From the NCBI RefSeq assembly GCF_009728485.1, contig NZ_VVIQ01000011.1, positions 1 to 64,000 on the forward strand: a stretch of DNA of 64,000 bases, written 5' to 3'. The notes beneath the pieces are model-generated. The model was not told the DNA's origin, did not search any database, and worked only from the letters and a program-made list of their open reading frames with translations. Of the stretch, positions 16,999-27,050 are shown piece after piece (position 1 is the stretch's first letter; each line of letters opens with the position of its first letter). The stretch is from Prevotella vespertina. GTDB taxonomy: Bacteria; Bacteroidota; Bacteroidia; Bacteroidales; Bacteroidaceae. The translations under genes were made by a program, and so were the position numbers.

Positions 16999-18546
16999 AT
17001 GGCACAAGAGGACGTTTTTAAGAAGATAGTAAGTCACTGTAAAGAGTATGGTTTTGTATTCCCCAGTAGTGATATCTATGATGGTTTAGCAGCTGTATAT
17101 GACTATGGTCAGAATGGTGTTGAGCTTAAGAACAATATAAAACAGTACTGGTGGCAATCAATGGTATTGCTTCACAGCAATATTGTTGGTATTGATGCTT
17201 CTATCTTTATGCACCCAACTGTATGGAAAGCAAGTGGTCACGTTGATGCCTTCAACGACCCTTTGATTGATAACCGAGACTCTAAGAAGCGTTATCGTGC
17301 AGATAACCTTATAGAGGATCAGATAGCTAAATACGAAGAGAAGATTGATAAGGAAGTAGCAAAGGCAGCGAAGAAGTTCGGTGCAGACTTTGATGAAGTT
17401 AAGTTCCGCGAAACCAATCCTCGCGTCTTAGAACATCAAAAGAAACGTGACGAATTGCACGCTCGTTACACCGAAGCAATGCAAGGTCCAGACCTCGAAG
17501 CATTGAAGCAAATCATCCTTGATGAGGGTATTGTTGATCCAATCAGTGGTACAAAGAACTGGACAGATGTGCGTCAGTTCAACCTTATGTTCTCAACAGA
17601 AATGGGCGCATCTGCCGATGCAACCAATAAAATCTACCTACGTCCAGAGACCGCACAGGGTATCTTTGTAAACTTCCTCAACGTCCAGAAGACGGGTCGT
17701 ATGAAGCTTCCTTTCGGTATCTGTCAGATAGGTAAGGCCTTTCGTAATGAGATCGTAGCACGTCAATTCGTGTTCCGTATGCGTGAATTTGAGCAGATGG
17801 AGATGCAGTTCTTCTGCCAACCTGGAACAGAGATGAAGTGGTTTGAGTATTGGAAGAAGCACCGTTTGGCATGGCATGAGGCTTTAGGTATGGGCGACGA
17901 TAACTATCGTTTCCATGATCACGAGAAGTTAGCTCACTATGCCAATGCGGCTACGGACATTGAATTCCGTATGCCATTCGGCTTCAAGGAGGTTGAAGGT
18001 ATCCACTCACGTACCAACTTTGACCTTTCACAACACGAGAAGTTCTCGGGAAGACAGATAAAGTATTTCGATCCAGAGCGCAATGAGAACTATGTTCCTT
18101 ACGATGTTGAGACATCTATCGGAGTAGATCGTATGTTCTTATCAGTGATGTGTCATAGTTATACAGAGGAACCATTGGAAAATGGATCAAGCCGTATTGT
18201 ATTGAAACTCCCCGAGCCTTTAGCACCAGTTAAGTGTGCTGTTCTACCATTGGTAAACAAAGATGGGCTTCCAGAGAAAGCTCAAGAGATTGTTAACCAA
18301 CTGAAGTTCCACTTCAATACACACATGGAGGCGAAGGACTCAATAGGTAAGCGTTATCGTCGCCAAGACGCTATTGGTACTCCATTCTGCGTGACTGTCG
18401 ATGGTGATACATTGAATGATAACACCGTTACTCTGCGTTATCGTGACTCAATGAAGCAGGAACGTGTGCCTGTTGAGAAGCTCCGTGAGATAATAGAAGA
18501 CCGTGTTTCAATCACTTCTCTATTGAAGAAGATTGATATTGATTAA
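16999..18546 (+). CDS. glyS: Glycyl-tRNA synthetase (homodimer type)
   Basis: 515-residue class II synthetase that charges tRNA-Gly. It has an N-terminal KKIVSHCKEYGFVFPSSDIYDGLAAVYDYG (motif-1 area), the motif 2 region FGICQIGKAFRNEIVARQFVFRMREFEQMEMQFF (near 240-275) and motif 3 ETSIGVDRMFLSV (near 373), then a C-terminal anticodon-binding domain (APVKCAVLPLVNKDGLPE). It is the eukaryote-like single-chain form, not the alpha/beta form. TAACTTTG at 16960-16967 is the -7 box. The gene is followed by a hairpin terminator. Confidence 0.95.
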   Translation: MAQEDVFKKIVSHCKEYGFVFPSSDIYDGLAAVYDYGQNGVELKNNIKQYWWQSMVLLHSNIVGIDASIFMHPTVWKASGHVDAFNDPLIDNRDSKKRYRADNLIEDQIAKYEEKIDKEVAKAAKKFGADFDEVKFRETNPRVLEHQKKRDELHARYTEAMQGPDLEALKQIILDEGIVDPISGTKNWTDVRQFNLMFSTEMGASADATNKIYLRPETAQGIFVNFLNVQKTGRMKLPFGICQIGKAFRNEIVARQFVFRMREFEQMEMQFFCQPGTEMKWFEYWKKHRLAWHEALGMGDDNYRFHDHEKLAHYANAATDIEFRMPFGFKEVEGIHSRTNFDLSQHEKFSGRQIKYFDPERNENYVPYDVETSIGVDRMFLSVMCHSYTEEPLENGSSRIVLKLPEPLAPVKCAVLPLVNKDGLPEKAQEIVNQLKFHFNTHMEAKDSIGKRYRRQDAIGTPFCVTVDGDTLNDNTVTLRYRDSMKQERVPVEKLREIIEDRVSITSLLKKIDID

Positions 18547-18554
18547 TAAGAGAT

Positions 18555-18623
18555 AGGTTAGTAGAACTTACTTGTTTAACATCTTATCAATGGATGTTTC
18601 AGTAAGTGCTACTAACCTTTTTT
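18555..18623 (+). terminator. Terminator after glyS
   Basis: AGGTTAGTAG near 18555 pairs with CTACTAACCT near 18609-18617 (inner ACTTACT/AGTAAGT), followed by a T6 run. Confidence 0.8.
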
Positions 18624-18637
18624 GATATAAAAAGGCT

Positions 18638-19309
18638 ATGACTAAAACGATAAAAACATTCTTTCGCCATGTTATAAGTATGCTTTGCTTAGGCGGATTG
18701 CTGCTTACTTCAATGAGCATTGTGTCTTGTTCCGAGGATAAAGACGATGTTGAAGAGTTTGCCAACTGGAAGGCTACGAACGAGAACTATTGGAATAAGC
18801 TCTATACAACTACTGAACAGAAGATAAAGGGAGGTGATACTTCTTGGAAGATAATCAAAAATTACACCTTAGACGGGCAACATGCTGTTGGTAATGCGCA
18901 GCTGAGCTATAAGCCAGAGAATCATATTATTGTACATGTATTAGAGTCTGGCTCGGAGACAAAAAGCCCTCTTCTCACCGATTATGCATCGGTTCACTAT
19001 ATGGGGCGTTTGATACCATCAACAACCTATACAGCTGGTTTGATCTTCGACAAATCATGGTCGTCTAACACCTTCAATGCGCTTACCTCTCGTCCAACAC
19101 ACTTTGAAGTAAGAGGTGTGGTAGACGGTTTCGCCACAGCCTTACAGCAGATGCATAGAGGCGACCATTGGGTTATTTACATCCCTTATCAGTTGGGTTA
19201 TGGTGCCGTAAAGGCAGGTGGTGGTACGATTCCAGCCTATTCTACGCTTATATTCGATGTGCGATTAGTAGACTTTGCACATGTTGAGAAGAATCTAAAA
19301 GATAAATAA
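18638..19309 (+). CDS. FKBP-type peptidyl-prolyl isomerase lipoprotein
   Basis: 223 residues; signal peptide with lipobox IVSC (cysteine 31). The C-terminal half is an FKBP domain: DYASVHYMGRLI near 115, FDKSW near 138, VVDGFATALQQMHRGDHWVIYIPYQLGYG near 160-190 and TLIFDVRLV near the end. It catalyses proline cis/trans isomerisation of exported proteins and is probably tethered in the outer membrane facing the periplasm. The FKBP core is short in the first strands. It follows glyS but is separated by a terminator. Confidence 0.85.
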   Translation: MTKTIKTFFRHVISMLCLGGLLLTSMSIVSCSEDKDDVEEFANWKATNENYWNKLYTTTEQKIKGGDTSWKIIKNYTLDGQHAVGNAQLSYKPENHIIVHVLESGSETKSPLLTDYASVHYMGRLIPSTTYTAGLIFDKSWSSNTFNALTSRPTHFEVRGVVDGFATALQQMHRGDHWVIYIPYQLGYGAVKAGGGTIPAYSTLIFDVRLVDFAHVEKNLKDK

Positions 19310-19475
19310 GCGTAGGACAACTAACTGTCTTTTATCGGTTGAATAGCCGAACCTTGTACTTGTAAGTAGGGACACACGTCATCATAAGTACTTCTTTTCA
19401 TGCGTGACAAAGAGGCTTATGAGGCGCATGTCCCTATGTCTTTCTACTTCAAATTATTGATTAATTCGTATCCCA
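19310..19475. other. Short non-coding gap
   Basis: Holds a loose inverted repeat (TAGGGACA at ~19366 and TGTCCCTA at ~19427) and little else recognised. Confidence 0.4.
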
Positions 19476-20924
19476 TTGCGTATCTCCTTTAGTAAAAACA
19501 TAGCCGATGTCCTCCTTTCAAAGATTCGAGAAGGAGAAGAGATGACGACGAGTGAGAAGTTTAATCTTATCATTCAGTTGAGTATTCCATCTATTCTTGC
19601 ACAGATAACAACCGTCTTGATGTTCTATATTGACGCTGGAATGGTTGGCTCATTGGGTGCAGAACCAGCAGCGGCAATCGGTCTTGTAGAACCCGCAACA
19701 TGGCTTTTCTTTTCTTTAATAGGTGCTGTTACGATGGGATTCTCTGTACAGGCAGCCCACTTCATAGGTGCTAAAGACTTCTCAAAAGCACGCTCTGTAA
19801 TGCGTCACGGATATGCCTTTGGACTCTGTTTTGCATTATGTTTTCTGCTTGTTACAGTACTCATTGCACCCTATCTCCCTATATGGTTAAGGGGCGGAAA
19901 GGATATTCAGCACGATGCGTCTACTTACTTTCTTATCTTCTCTTTCATCATTCCTTTCCACCTTCTGGAGGTAATGTCAGCCTCCATGCTGAAGGTTTCT
20001 GGCGATATGCGACGCCCCAGTTTAATGGCGATACTGATGTGTGTCTTGGATGTAATCTTCAATTACTTCTTCATCTTCCCAACGCATGACATCACCCTAC
20101 TTGGGCTACAAGTAACAGTGCCAGGATGGGGTGCTGGCGTTGCAGGAGCAGCCTTCGGAAGTCTCTTAGCATTTATTGCTGTTGCATTACCATTGGCTTA
20201 TTATGCCATATTCCGTAGTCCAATCCTTGCGTGGAAGTTGGATGTTGAACGCTTTGTGTGGCGTTGGCAATACATTTGGAATGCGATGAAGATAGGTAGT
20301 CCTATGGCTTTACAATACCTATTGATGAATGGTGCTCAACTCGTATCAACGATGATTGTCGCTCCGTTGGGTAATGTCTCGATAGCCGCCCATTCGTTTG
20401 CAATCACAGCCGAAAGTCTTTGTTATATGCCAGGCTATGGTATTAGTGAGGCTGCAACCACTCTCGTTGGACAGAGCGTAGGGGCAGGCAGGCGTGATCT
20501 GCATCGTAGTTTTGCATGGATGACCATATTCTTAGGAATGCTCGTGATGGCATTCATGGGTGTAATCATGTATATTTTCGCTCCCGAAATGATAGGTTTA
20601 TTATCGCCAGTTGCCGATATACAAGCCCTGGGAACATCTGTTCTTCGTATTGAAGCGTTCGCCGAACCTTTCTTTGCTGCAGCCATCGTCGCCTATAGCG
20701 TGTGCGTAGGAGCAGGAGACACATTGAAACCCTCCTTCATAAACTTGGGTTGTATGTGGCTCGTCCGATTGACTCTTGCCTATGCGCTAGCCAGTGAGTA
20801 CGGATTGAAAGGCGTATGGTTTGCAATGGCTGTTGAGCTTTCTTTCCGTGGAATCCTATTCTTGCTCTATCTCTTTATGCACCTTCGTGGAAAAGCGAAA
20901 ACGGTTAGTACATTAAGTCGTTAG
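19476..20924 (+). CDS. MATE family efflux transporter
   Basis: Inner-membrane multidrug/sodium antiporter with 12 hydrophobic segments. Conserved patterns include IPSILAQITTVLMFYIDAGMVGSLG in the first half and the second-half copy GSPMALQYLLMNGAQLVS; GYGISEAATTLVGQ in the middle is typical. The frame opens with TTG at 19476 (482 residues); an ATG at 19542 would give a 460-residue protein starting just before the first helix, so the start is uncertain. Substrate unknown. A 22-bp array follows. Confidence 0.88.
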   Translation: MRISFSKNIADVLLSKIREGEEMTTSEKFNLIIQLSIPSILAQITTVLMFYIDAGMVGSLGAEPAAAIGLVEPATWLFFSLIGAVTMGFSVQAAHFIGAKDFSKARSVMRHGYAFGLCFALCFLLVTVLIAPYLPIWLRGGKDIQHDASTYFLIFSFIIPFHLLEVMSASMLKVSGDMRRPSLMAILMCVLDVIFNYFFIFPTHDITLLGLQVTVPGWGAGVAGAAFGSLLAFIAVALPLAYYAIFRSPILAWKLDVERFVWRWQYIWNAMKIGSPMALQYLLMNGAQLVSTMIVAPLGNVSIAAHSFAITAESLCYMPGYGISEAATTLVGQSVGAGRRDLHRSFAWMTIFLGMLVMAFMGVIMYIFAPEMIGLLSPVADIQALGTSVLRIEAFAEPFFAAAIVAYSVCVGAGDTLKPSFINLGCMWLVRLTLAYALASEYGLKGVWFAMAVELSFRGILFLLYLFMHLRGKAKTVSTLSR

Positions 20925-20960
20925 TACGTTATTATGGTTTATCCAATATTCTTCTCAAAA

Positions 20961-21070
20961 CGAAGAGACGCCCTCTTTGAATCAAGAAGACGCCCTCTTT
21001 GAATGGAAGAAAGGCTTTCCTTGTATCAAGGAAACGCCCTCTTCAAATGAAGATGATGTTTCGCTATCAG
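20961..21070. repeat. 22-bp tandem array, 5 units
   Basis: Units of exactly 22 bases start at 20961, 20983, 21005, 21027 and 21049. The first four follow nnAAGAnACGCCCTCTTnnAAT; the fifth is diverged. Confidence 0.85.
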
Positions 21071-21188
21071 CTTCTCATCGAATGAAAAGAGGGGGAAATA
21101 GTGTTTTTAACAACTTAAACATGGGGCTAATGACGTGTAAATTAATCCTCTTATAGTTTCAGTCAACCACTAGTTTACATCTAATTTA

Positions 21189-21220
21189 TTTGGCTTTTTA
21201 GGCTATTTAGCGTATCTTTG
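21189..21220 (+). promoter_or_regulatory. dxs promoter
   Basis: TTTG at 21189-21192, 20-base spacer, TATCTTTG at 21213-21220. The transcript start near 21226 leaves a leader of about 20 nt before the ATG at 21245. Confidence 0.8.
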
Positions 21221-21244
21221 CAACGCTATTCACATTATTATATA

Positions 21245-23167
21245 ATGTTAAACGATAATAGATTCGACCTTTTAAAGACGATACAGTCACCCGCAGACTT
21301 ACGTAAACTTAGCTTAGAGCAGTTGCCTAAGTTATGTCAACAACTGCGTGAAGACATCATAGAAGAAGTAGCTGTTAACCCTGGACACTTGGCTTCTAGC
21401 CTTGGTGCAACAGAGATAACTGTGGCTTGTCACTATGTCTTTAATACTCCAGAAGACCGCATAGTTTGGGACGTTGGGCATCAGGCTTATGGGCATAAGA
21501 TACTGACTGGCAGGCGTGAAAACTTCTGCAATAACCGTAAATTAGGTGGGTTAATGCCTTTCCCGTCGCCTTATGAGAGTGAATATGATACATTCACTTG
21601 TGGGCACGCATCCAACTCTATATCTGCAGCTTTGGGTATGGCGGTAGCCTCGAAACTGACTAAGCAGCATCGACATGTTGTAGCAATTATAGGTGACGGA
21701 GCGATGAGTGGCGGTCTAGCCTACGAGGGTTTGAATAATGTTTCAAGCCAACCTAATGACCTATTGATTATCCTCAACGATAACGACATGTCGATTGATA
21801 GGGCTGTAGGAGGTATGGAGCAATACCTATTAAACCTAGATACCAACGAGACTTATAACCGTCTTCGCTTCAAAGCATCGCAGTGGTTACATGCCAAAGG
21901 ACTATTGAATGAGGATCGGAGAAAAGGCTTACTTCGATTGAACAATGCCCTTAAATCGGCTCTTGCACATCAACAGAATATATTCGAAGGGATGAATATT
22001 CGGTACTTCGGACCATTTGATGGTAATGATGTAGGAGAGCTTGTTCGCATCCTAAGACAACTGAAGGATATGAAGGGACCTAAGCTCCTTCACTTACATA
22101 CGAAGAAGGGTAAAGGATACGAACCAGCCGAGAAGAGTGCTGTAGTATGGCATGCTCCGGGTAAGTTCGACCCAAAGACTGGCAAGCGAATCATACATGA
22201 GTCGCATAACGAACCACCTAAGTTTCAAGACGTATTCGGTAATACTCTCTTAGAGTTAGCACGCAAGAATCCACGCATTGTAGGCGTTACGCCAGCCATG
22301 CCAACAGGTTGTTCGATGAACATCATGATGAAGGATATGCCCGAAAGAACATTCGATGTAGGTATTGCCGAGGCGCATGCTGTAACCTTCTCATCTGGTA
22401 TGGCGAAGGATGGGTTACAACCTTTTTGCAATATTTATAGTGCTTTCTCTCAACGAGCTTACGATAGTATTATCCACGATATGGCAATTCTCAATCTGCC
22501 AGTTGTGCTCTGTTTGGATAGAGCCGGACTAGTGGGTGAGGATGGTGCGACGCATCATGGAGCCTTTGATATGGCTTTCTTGCGCCCTATCCCCAACCTA
22601 ACTATTTCCTCACCAATGGATGAACACGAGTTAAGAAGGCTGATGTACACAGCCCAACTACCAGGTAAAGGCTCTTTTGTGATACGTTATCCACGAGGAA
22701 AAGGTGTGCTTACGGACTGGGAATGTCCGTTGACTGAAATAAAAGTAGGTACGGGTAGGCGTCTGCACGATGGTTGGGATGTAGCCGTGTTGAGCATTGG
22801 TCCGATTGGAAATGACGTAGAGAAGGCTATAAACATCATCGAGTCAGCCAACTCACCATCGACTCAAGAGCATTGTCCTAGTATTGCCCATTATGATATG
22901 AGATTCTTGAAACCATTGGATGAGACCATTCTCCAGGAGGTTGCCGAACGCTTCTCTCGCATTATAACTATCGAAGATGGGGTGCGTGACGGAGGCTTAG
23001 GTACTGCTGTAACAGAGTGGATGAGCGATCATGGATATACACCTCATATAACCCGAATGGGTATGCCCGACCACTTTGTAGAGCAGGGAACAGTTGAACA
23101 GTTGCGTGCTCTTTGCGGTATAGATATTGATGGAATAAAGAAACAACTGACCTCAGTTGAATCGTAG
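21245..23167 (+). CDS. dxs: 1-deoxy-D-xylulose-5-phosphate synthase
   Basis: Thiamine-diphosphate enzyme that joins pyruvate and glyceraldehyde-3-phosphate in the first step of the non-mevalonate isoprenoid pathway. 640 residues from the ATG at 21245; a TTG further up lies inside the promoter -7 box and can be excluded. Motifs: [19 protein letters not shown] near 40, [14 protein letters not shown] near 115, the ThDP/magnesium motif [16 protein letters not shown] near 145 and, in the transketolase domain, [15 protein letters not shown] near 420. Followed within 70 bases by trkA, so cotranscription is possible. Confidence 0.95.
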   Translation: MLNDNRFDLLKTIQSPADLRKLSLEQLPKLCQQLREDIIEEVAVNPGHLASSLGATEITVACHYVFNTPEDRIVWDVGHQAYGHKILTGRRENFCNNRKLGGLMPFPSPYESEYDTFTCGHASNSISAALGMAVASKLTKQHRHVVAIIGDGAMSGGLAYEGLNNVSSQPNDLLIILNDNDMSIDRAVGGMEQYLLNLDTNETYNRLRFKASQWLHAKGLLNEDRRKGLLRLNNALKSALAHQQNIFEGMNIRYFGPFDGNDVGELVRILRQLKDMKGPKLLHLHTKKGKGYEPAEKSAVVWHAPGKFDPKTGKRIIHESHNEPPKFQDVFGNTLLELARKNPRIVGVTPAMPTGCSMNIMMKDMPERTFDVGIAEAHAVTFSSGMAKDGLQPFCNIYSAFSQRAYDSIIHDMAILNLPVVLCLDRAGLVGEDGATHHGAFDMAFLRPIPNLTISSPMDEHELRRLMYTAQLPGKGSFVIRYPRGKGVLTDWECPLTEIKVGTGRRLHDGWDVAVLSIGPIGNDVEKAINIIESANSPSTQEHCPSIAHYDMRFLKPLDETILQEVAERFSRIITIEDGVRDGGLGTAVTEWMSDHGYTPHITRMGMPDHFVEQGTVEQLRALCGIDIDGIKKQLTSVES

Positions 23168-23236
23168 TGAACCCTTATCTGTATCAGAGAAAGTGGTTAA
23201 AAGACTTACAAAGACAGACAAGTTAAAGCAGAAAAC

Positions 23237-24577
23237 ATGAAGATTATCATATCAGGAGCATATACTATTGGCTCTTACCTAGCTAGACTCCTCTCACGTA
23301 ACAAGCAAGACATTGTGCTCATGGATGAGTGCTCGGAGAACCTAGAGAAGATTAGTAACGAGGCTGATCTACTAACAATGGAAGGCTCAACAACCAGTAT
23401 CAAGAATCTTAAAGAGGCTGGGGCAGAGGATGCCGACTTGTTTATTGCGGTTACACCAGACGAGTCGAAGAATATTGCGGCATGCGTTCTTGCACATCAA
23501 TTAGGGACTAAGAAGACCGTTGCTCGTGTAGATAATCCAGAGTATGTAGAGCCTTCTAATCAAGAACTCTTCCATCAGATGGGAGTGAGCAGCATAATTT
23601 ATCCAGAGCTTCTAGCCGCTAAAGACATCATCAATGGATTGAAGATGTCATGGGTACGTCAGCGTTGGGATGTGCATGATGGAGCGTTGGTCATGTTAGG
23701 TATTAAGCTACGGGAGAGTTGTGAAATACTTGATCGTCCATTGAAGGAGATTAGTGGTCCGGATGATCCTTACCATGTAGTTGCTATCAAGCACAACGAT
23801 GAGACGATTATACCAGGTGGTAATGATACCTTACAACTATATGACCTTGCCTACTTCATGACCACTAAGCAATATATACCATACGTGCGCAAGATAGTGG
23901 GAAAGGAACATTATGTTGACGTGCAAAACGTTATCTTCATGGGAGGAGGTAAGACGGCTGCACGTGCAGTGAGGATGTTGCCAGAGTATATGCACGCCAA
24001 GATCATAGAGCAAGACCCAACGCGTTGCGAAGAGTTAAACAATATCTTGGATGAAGACACGCTCGTTATCAATGGTGACGGACGTGATATTGGATTGCTG
24101 CAAGAGGAGGGTATCCGTAACACACAAGCCTTTGTTTCATTGACATCGAACGCTGAAACGAATATTCTTGCTTGTCTAACAGCAAAGCGAATGGGCGTTC
24201 GCAAGACTGTAGCAGCCGTCGAGAACTTTGATTATGTGGGCACTGCTGAAAGCCTAGATATTGGTACTATCATCAATAAAAAGGCTGTTGCTGCCAGTCA
24301 TATATACCAGATGATGTTGGATGCAAACGTTGAGAACATCCGATTCCTTATGTCTGTTAATGCCGATGTGGCCGAGTTTGTACCCAGCCCAGACGCTAAG
24401 ATCACACGAAAAGTAGTCCGCGAACTCAACTTACCACGTGGAGTTACCATCGGCGGATTGGTTAGGAATGGAGAAGGAATGCTCGTTTCGGGTAACACGC
24501 AGATTGAAGCTGGTGACTCAGTAGTGGTCTTCTGTTACAATGTAGATATGAAGAAGGTAGAGAAACTATTTATGTGA
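23237..24577 (+). CDS. trkA: Trk potassium uptake regulatory subunit TrkA
   Basis: 446-residue cytosolic NAD-binding regulator of the TrkH channel. It holds two RCK modules: the first begins MKIIISGAYTIGSYLARLL (residue 1), the second begins near 230 with NVIFMGGGKTAARAVRMLP; each is followed by an RCK_C domain (around 145-215 and 370-446). The first glycine motif is atypical (GAYTIG rather than GxGxxG). Its TGA overlaps the possible GTG start of trkH. Confidence 0.92.
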   Translation: MKIIISGAYTIGSYLARLLSRNKQDIVLMDECSENLEKISNEADLLTMEGSTTSIKNLKEAGAEDADLFIAVTPDESKNIAACVLAHQLGTKKTVARVDNPEYVEPSNQELFHQMGVSSIIYPELLAAKDIINGLKMSWVRQRWDVHDGALVMLGIKLRESCEILDRPLKEISGPDDPYHVVAIKHNDETIIPGGNDTLQLYDLAYFMTTKQYIPYVRKIVGKEHYVDVQNVIFMGGGKTAARAVRMLPEYMHAKIIEQDPTRCEELNNILDEDTLVINGDGRDIGLLQEEGIRNTQAFVSLTSNAETNILACLTAKRMGVRKTVAAVENFDYVGTAESLDIGTIINKKAVAASHIYQMMLDANVENIRFLMSVNADVAEFVPSPDAKITRKVVRELNLPRGVTIGGLVRNGEGMLVSGNTQIEAGDSVVVFCYNVDMKKVEKLFM

Positions 24578-26037
24578 TTATGTTGAATCTGAAACTTATA
24601 TCCAAGATTCTGGGCTCTCTCTTGTGGATAGAGGGAGTGTTGTTGCTGTGTTGCCTCTTTGTTTCTATATGGTATCAGGGCGATGATATACTACCATTTG
24701 TGTGGAGTATCTTAATCACAGTAGGCTCTGGATTCATCTTCCGAATCCTTGGGCGCAATGCAGATAACCTATTAGGACGTCGCGATGCTTACTTTGTTGT
24801 GACCATATCATGGATACTTTTCACCCTCTATGGTACACTTCCTTCCATGATTAGTGGCTATATTCCTAGTTTTACTGACGCTTTCTTTGAGGCTATATCA
24901 GGCTTCACAACCACTGGAGCAACTATCCTCGACTTCCCCGAGAAACTACCAAAAGGACTGCTCTTCTGGCGTTCGTTGACACAATGGATAGGTGGTTTAG
25001 GTATCGTGTTCTTTACTGTTGCCATCCTTCCTTCTCTAGTGGGTGGGTCGGTAAAGGTGTTTGCTGCAGAGGCAACAGGACCTATTAAGAGTAAGTTACA
25101 TCCGCGTATCAGCACCAGTGCTAAGTGGATTTGGATGGTCTATTTAGTGTTAACTGTCGCCTGCATCCTTAGTTATAAGGTTTGTGGAATGGGCTGGTTT
25201 GATGCCTTCAACTATTCTATGACGAGTACAGCAACAGGTGGTTTCGCTACGGAGAGTGGCTCAATTATGACCTTCCACTCGCCTGCGGAGGAATATGTCA
25301 GTGCATTGTTTTGTTTCCTTTCAGGCGTAAACTTCACCTTATTATATGCATCAGTTATAGGGATGGATATTAAGAAACTCTTTAAGAATAGTGAGTTTCG
25401 TTTCTATACTATCATGGTTCTTTCCTTTACAATCTTCATCACTTTCGAACTCGTTTGGCGTAATCACTACGAGATAGAACACGCTTTCCGCAGTGCCATC
25501 TTCCAAGTTGTTTCGTTCATCACAACGACTGGTCTCTTTAGTGATGACGCTGGTAAGTGGCCTCATGTGACGTGGGTTGTACTCGCAGCGTGTATGTTCT
25601 TCGGTGGATGTTCAGGTTCGACGAGTGGCGGACTGAAGAGTATTCGAGGTGTGATGTTGCTTAAAGTAGTTCGAAATGAGTTCCGTCAGATCCTCCATCC
25701 GAATGCTGTTCTACCCATGAAGATCGATGGTGTCAATATCTCGCAATCGAAACGTGTAACCTTACTAGGCTTTGTTGGGCTCTATCTCATCCTAACTCTT
25801 TTCTGTGCATTCACGATGATTGCCTTAGGAATTGACAATACTAACGCTATCACCATCACGTTAAGTTGTCTTGGAAATGTCGGTCCGACGCTAGGTATGG
25901 AGATTGGTCCTACGATGTCATGGGCGCAACTTCCCGACTTTGCAAAGTGGATTTGTTCGTTCTTAATGCTTGTTGGTCGACTGGAGTTATTCACTGTTCT
26001 CGTCCTCTTCACACCTGCTTTTTGGAAGAAGAATTAG
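24574..26037 (+). CDS. trkH: Potassium uptake protein TrkH
   Basis: 487-residue inner-membrane K+ translocating subunit with four pore repeats. Selectivity-filter-like segments include TTTGATI (near 107), TATGGFATESG (near 222), TTTGLFSDD (near 315) and GNVGPTLGMEIG (near 437). It pairs with TrkA upstream. The frame can start at GTG 24574, overlapping trkA by four bases, or at ATG 24580; both give the same protein but two residues. Confidence 0.92.
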   Translation: MIMLNLKLISKILGSLLWIEGVLLLCCLFVSIWYQGDDILPFVWSILITVGSGFIFRILGRNADNLLGRRDAYFVVTISWILFTLYGTLPSMISGYIPSFTDAFFEAISGFTTTGATILDFPEKLPKGLLFWRSLTQWIGGLGIVFFTVAILPSLVGGSVKVFAAEATGPIKSKLHPRISTSAKWIWMVYLVLTVACILSYKVCGMGWFDAFNYSMTSTATGGFATESGSIMTFHSPAEEYVSALFCFLSGVNFTLLYASVIGMDIKKLFKNSEFRFYTIMVLSFTIFITFELVWRNHYEIEHAFRSAIFQVVSFITTTGLFSDDAGKWPHVTWVVLAACMFFGGCSGSTSGGLKSIRGVMLLKVVRNEFRQILHPNAVLPMKIDGVNISQSKRVTLLGFVGLYLILTLFCAFTMIALGIDNTNAITITLSCLGNVGPTLGMEIGPTMSWAQLPDFAKWICSFLMLVGRLELFTVLVLFTPAFWKKN

Positions 26038-26363
26038 TGCTTTTATCCTCCTCTTAGCCTCTTTTAAGAGGAGAACCTCCTAACGGGAACTAATCAGGAA
26101 ACGCCCTTTTCCATTTCAAGAAGGCGTTTCTTAGATACGAAGAAAGCCTCTCTTTGATAAGAAGAGAGGCTCTCTTTGTTTTCAGAACTTACGTGTGTCT
26201 ATTGCTACTCATGTTTATTTCGTGTACAGTTGAGGCTTTTTGTAGGAAAAGGAAATCATCTTTTGCATTTAATTTAACAGTATTTTGTGCTGTAATCGAT
26301 AATGAATGTGTAAATTTGTCAGCGGTATTTTTGATATGAAAAAACTAATTAAAACGTAATACA
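26038..26363. other. Gap with 22-bp array
   Basis: Holds the array at 26094-26181 and an AT-rich stretch before the DUF4840 gene. A short hairpin (CTCTTTTAAGAGGAG, ~26060) may end trkH transcription. Confidence 0.5.
26094..26181. repeat. 22-bp tandem array, 4 units
   Basis: Units at 26094, 26116, 26138 and 26160, each with a nnAAGAAAGCCTCTCTTTGATA-like form; units 1-2 and 3-4 are roughly inverse of each other. Confidence 0.85.
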
Positions 26364-26981
26364 ATGAAGAAGAATAAACTATTACTGTTACTATTTGTGC
26401 TCCTTACGGCAGTGTCTTTAACATCTTGTCTTGGCGATGGGGAAGATAGTGTGAGACGCCAACTTCCAACACAGGCAGAGATAGATGCAGCCTTTAATGT
26501 TATGAAAGGTAACTATCAAGGAAAGCTCATTTGCTATGCTTTTGATGAACAATATGGTGGCTGGAAGAAGGATGATTCAATCGCTTCTAACTGGGAGATA
26601 ACATCAGATACAACCCTACTTATAAAGCATTTCCCTACTAAGTTCCTTGCTAAGAGTGTTACGAATGTGAGCTTAAAGCAGGCTATTGAGGCCTTACCTG
26701 CACAAGACTTAAACTTTAAGATAAGTATTCGACAAGCACGACCATCAGCTACGGGCTTTTACATTGTACCACTCCTTGCTGATTTAGGAAACCTTACTTA
26801 TGATGGAGCAAGCCATCAGATAGGGGTGAGATTTATATGGAATGAGTCGACAATAGGTAAGTTTGATCCTTCGACAAAGCGTATGGGTATTCGCTTGATA
26901 GAGAATGGTATCTATGTTGATAAAGTACTGAAAGATGATGTTTATCGTGCTGGTAACATTTATATCTTACATACAAACTGA
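26364..26981 (+). CDS. DUF4840-like lipoprotein
   Basis: 205 residues; signal peptide with lipobox LTSC (cysteine 22). It begins after the anchor with SVRRQLPTQAEIDAAFNVMKGNYQGKL, then about eight beta strands ending VYRAGNIYILHT. This resembles the Bacteroidales DUF4840 family as I remember it; function unknown. Convergent with the DUF4435 gene and sharing its terminator. Confidence 0.65.
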   Translation: MKKNKLLLLLFVLLTAVSLTSCLGDGEDSVRRQLPTQAEIDAAFNVMKGNYQGKLICYAFDEQYGGWKKDDSIASNWEITSDTTLLIKHFPTKFLAKSVTNVSLKQAIEALPAQDLNFKISIRQARPSATGFYIVPLLADLGNLTYDGASHQIGVRFIWNESTIGKFDPSTKRMGIRLIENGIYVDKVLKDDVYRAGNIYILHTN

Positions 26982-27016
26982 TACAGAGAAGTATCTTTTA
27001 GGTATTAGATAAGTGT

Positions 27017-27050
27017 AAGGCGGTTGTTTCATAGGTGATACAACCGCCTT
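27017..27050. terminator. Shared convergent terminator
   Basis: AAGGCGGTTGT (27017-27027) pairs with ACAACCGCCTT (27040-27050), 12-base loop. It sits between the DUF4840 and DUF4435 stops. Confidence 0.8.
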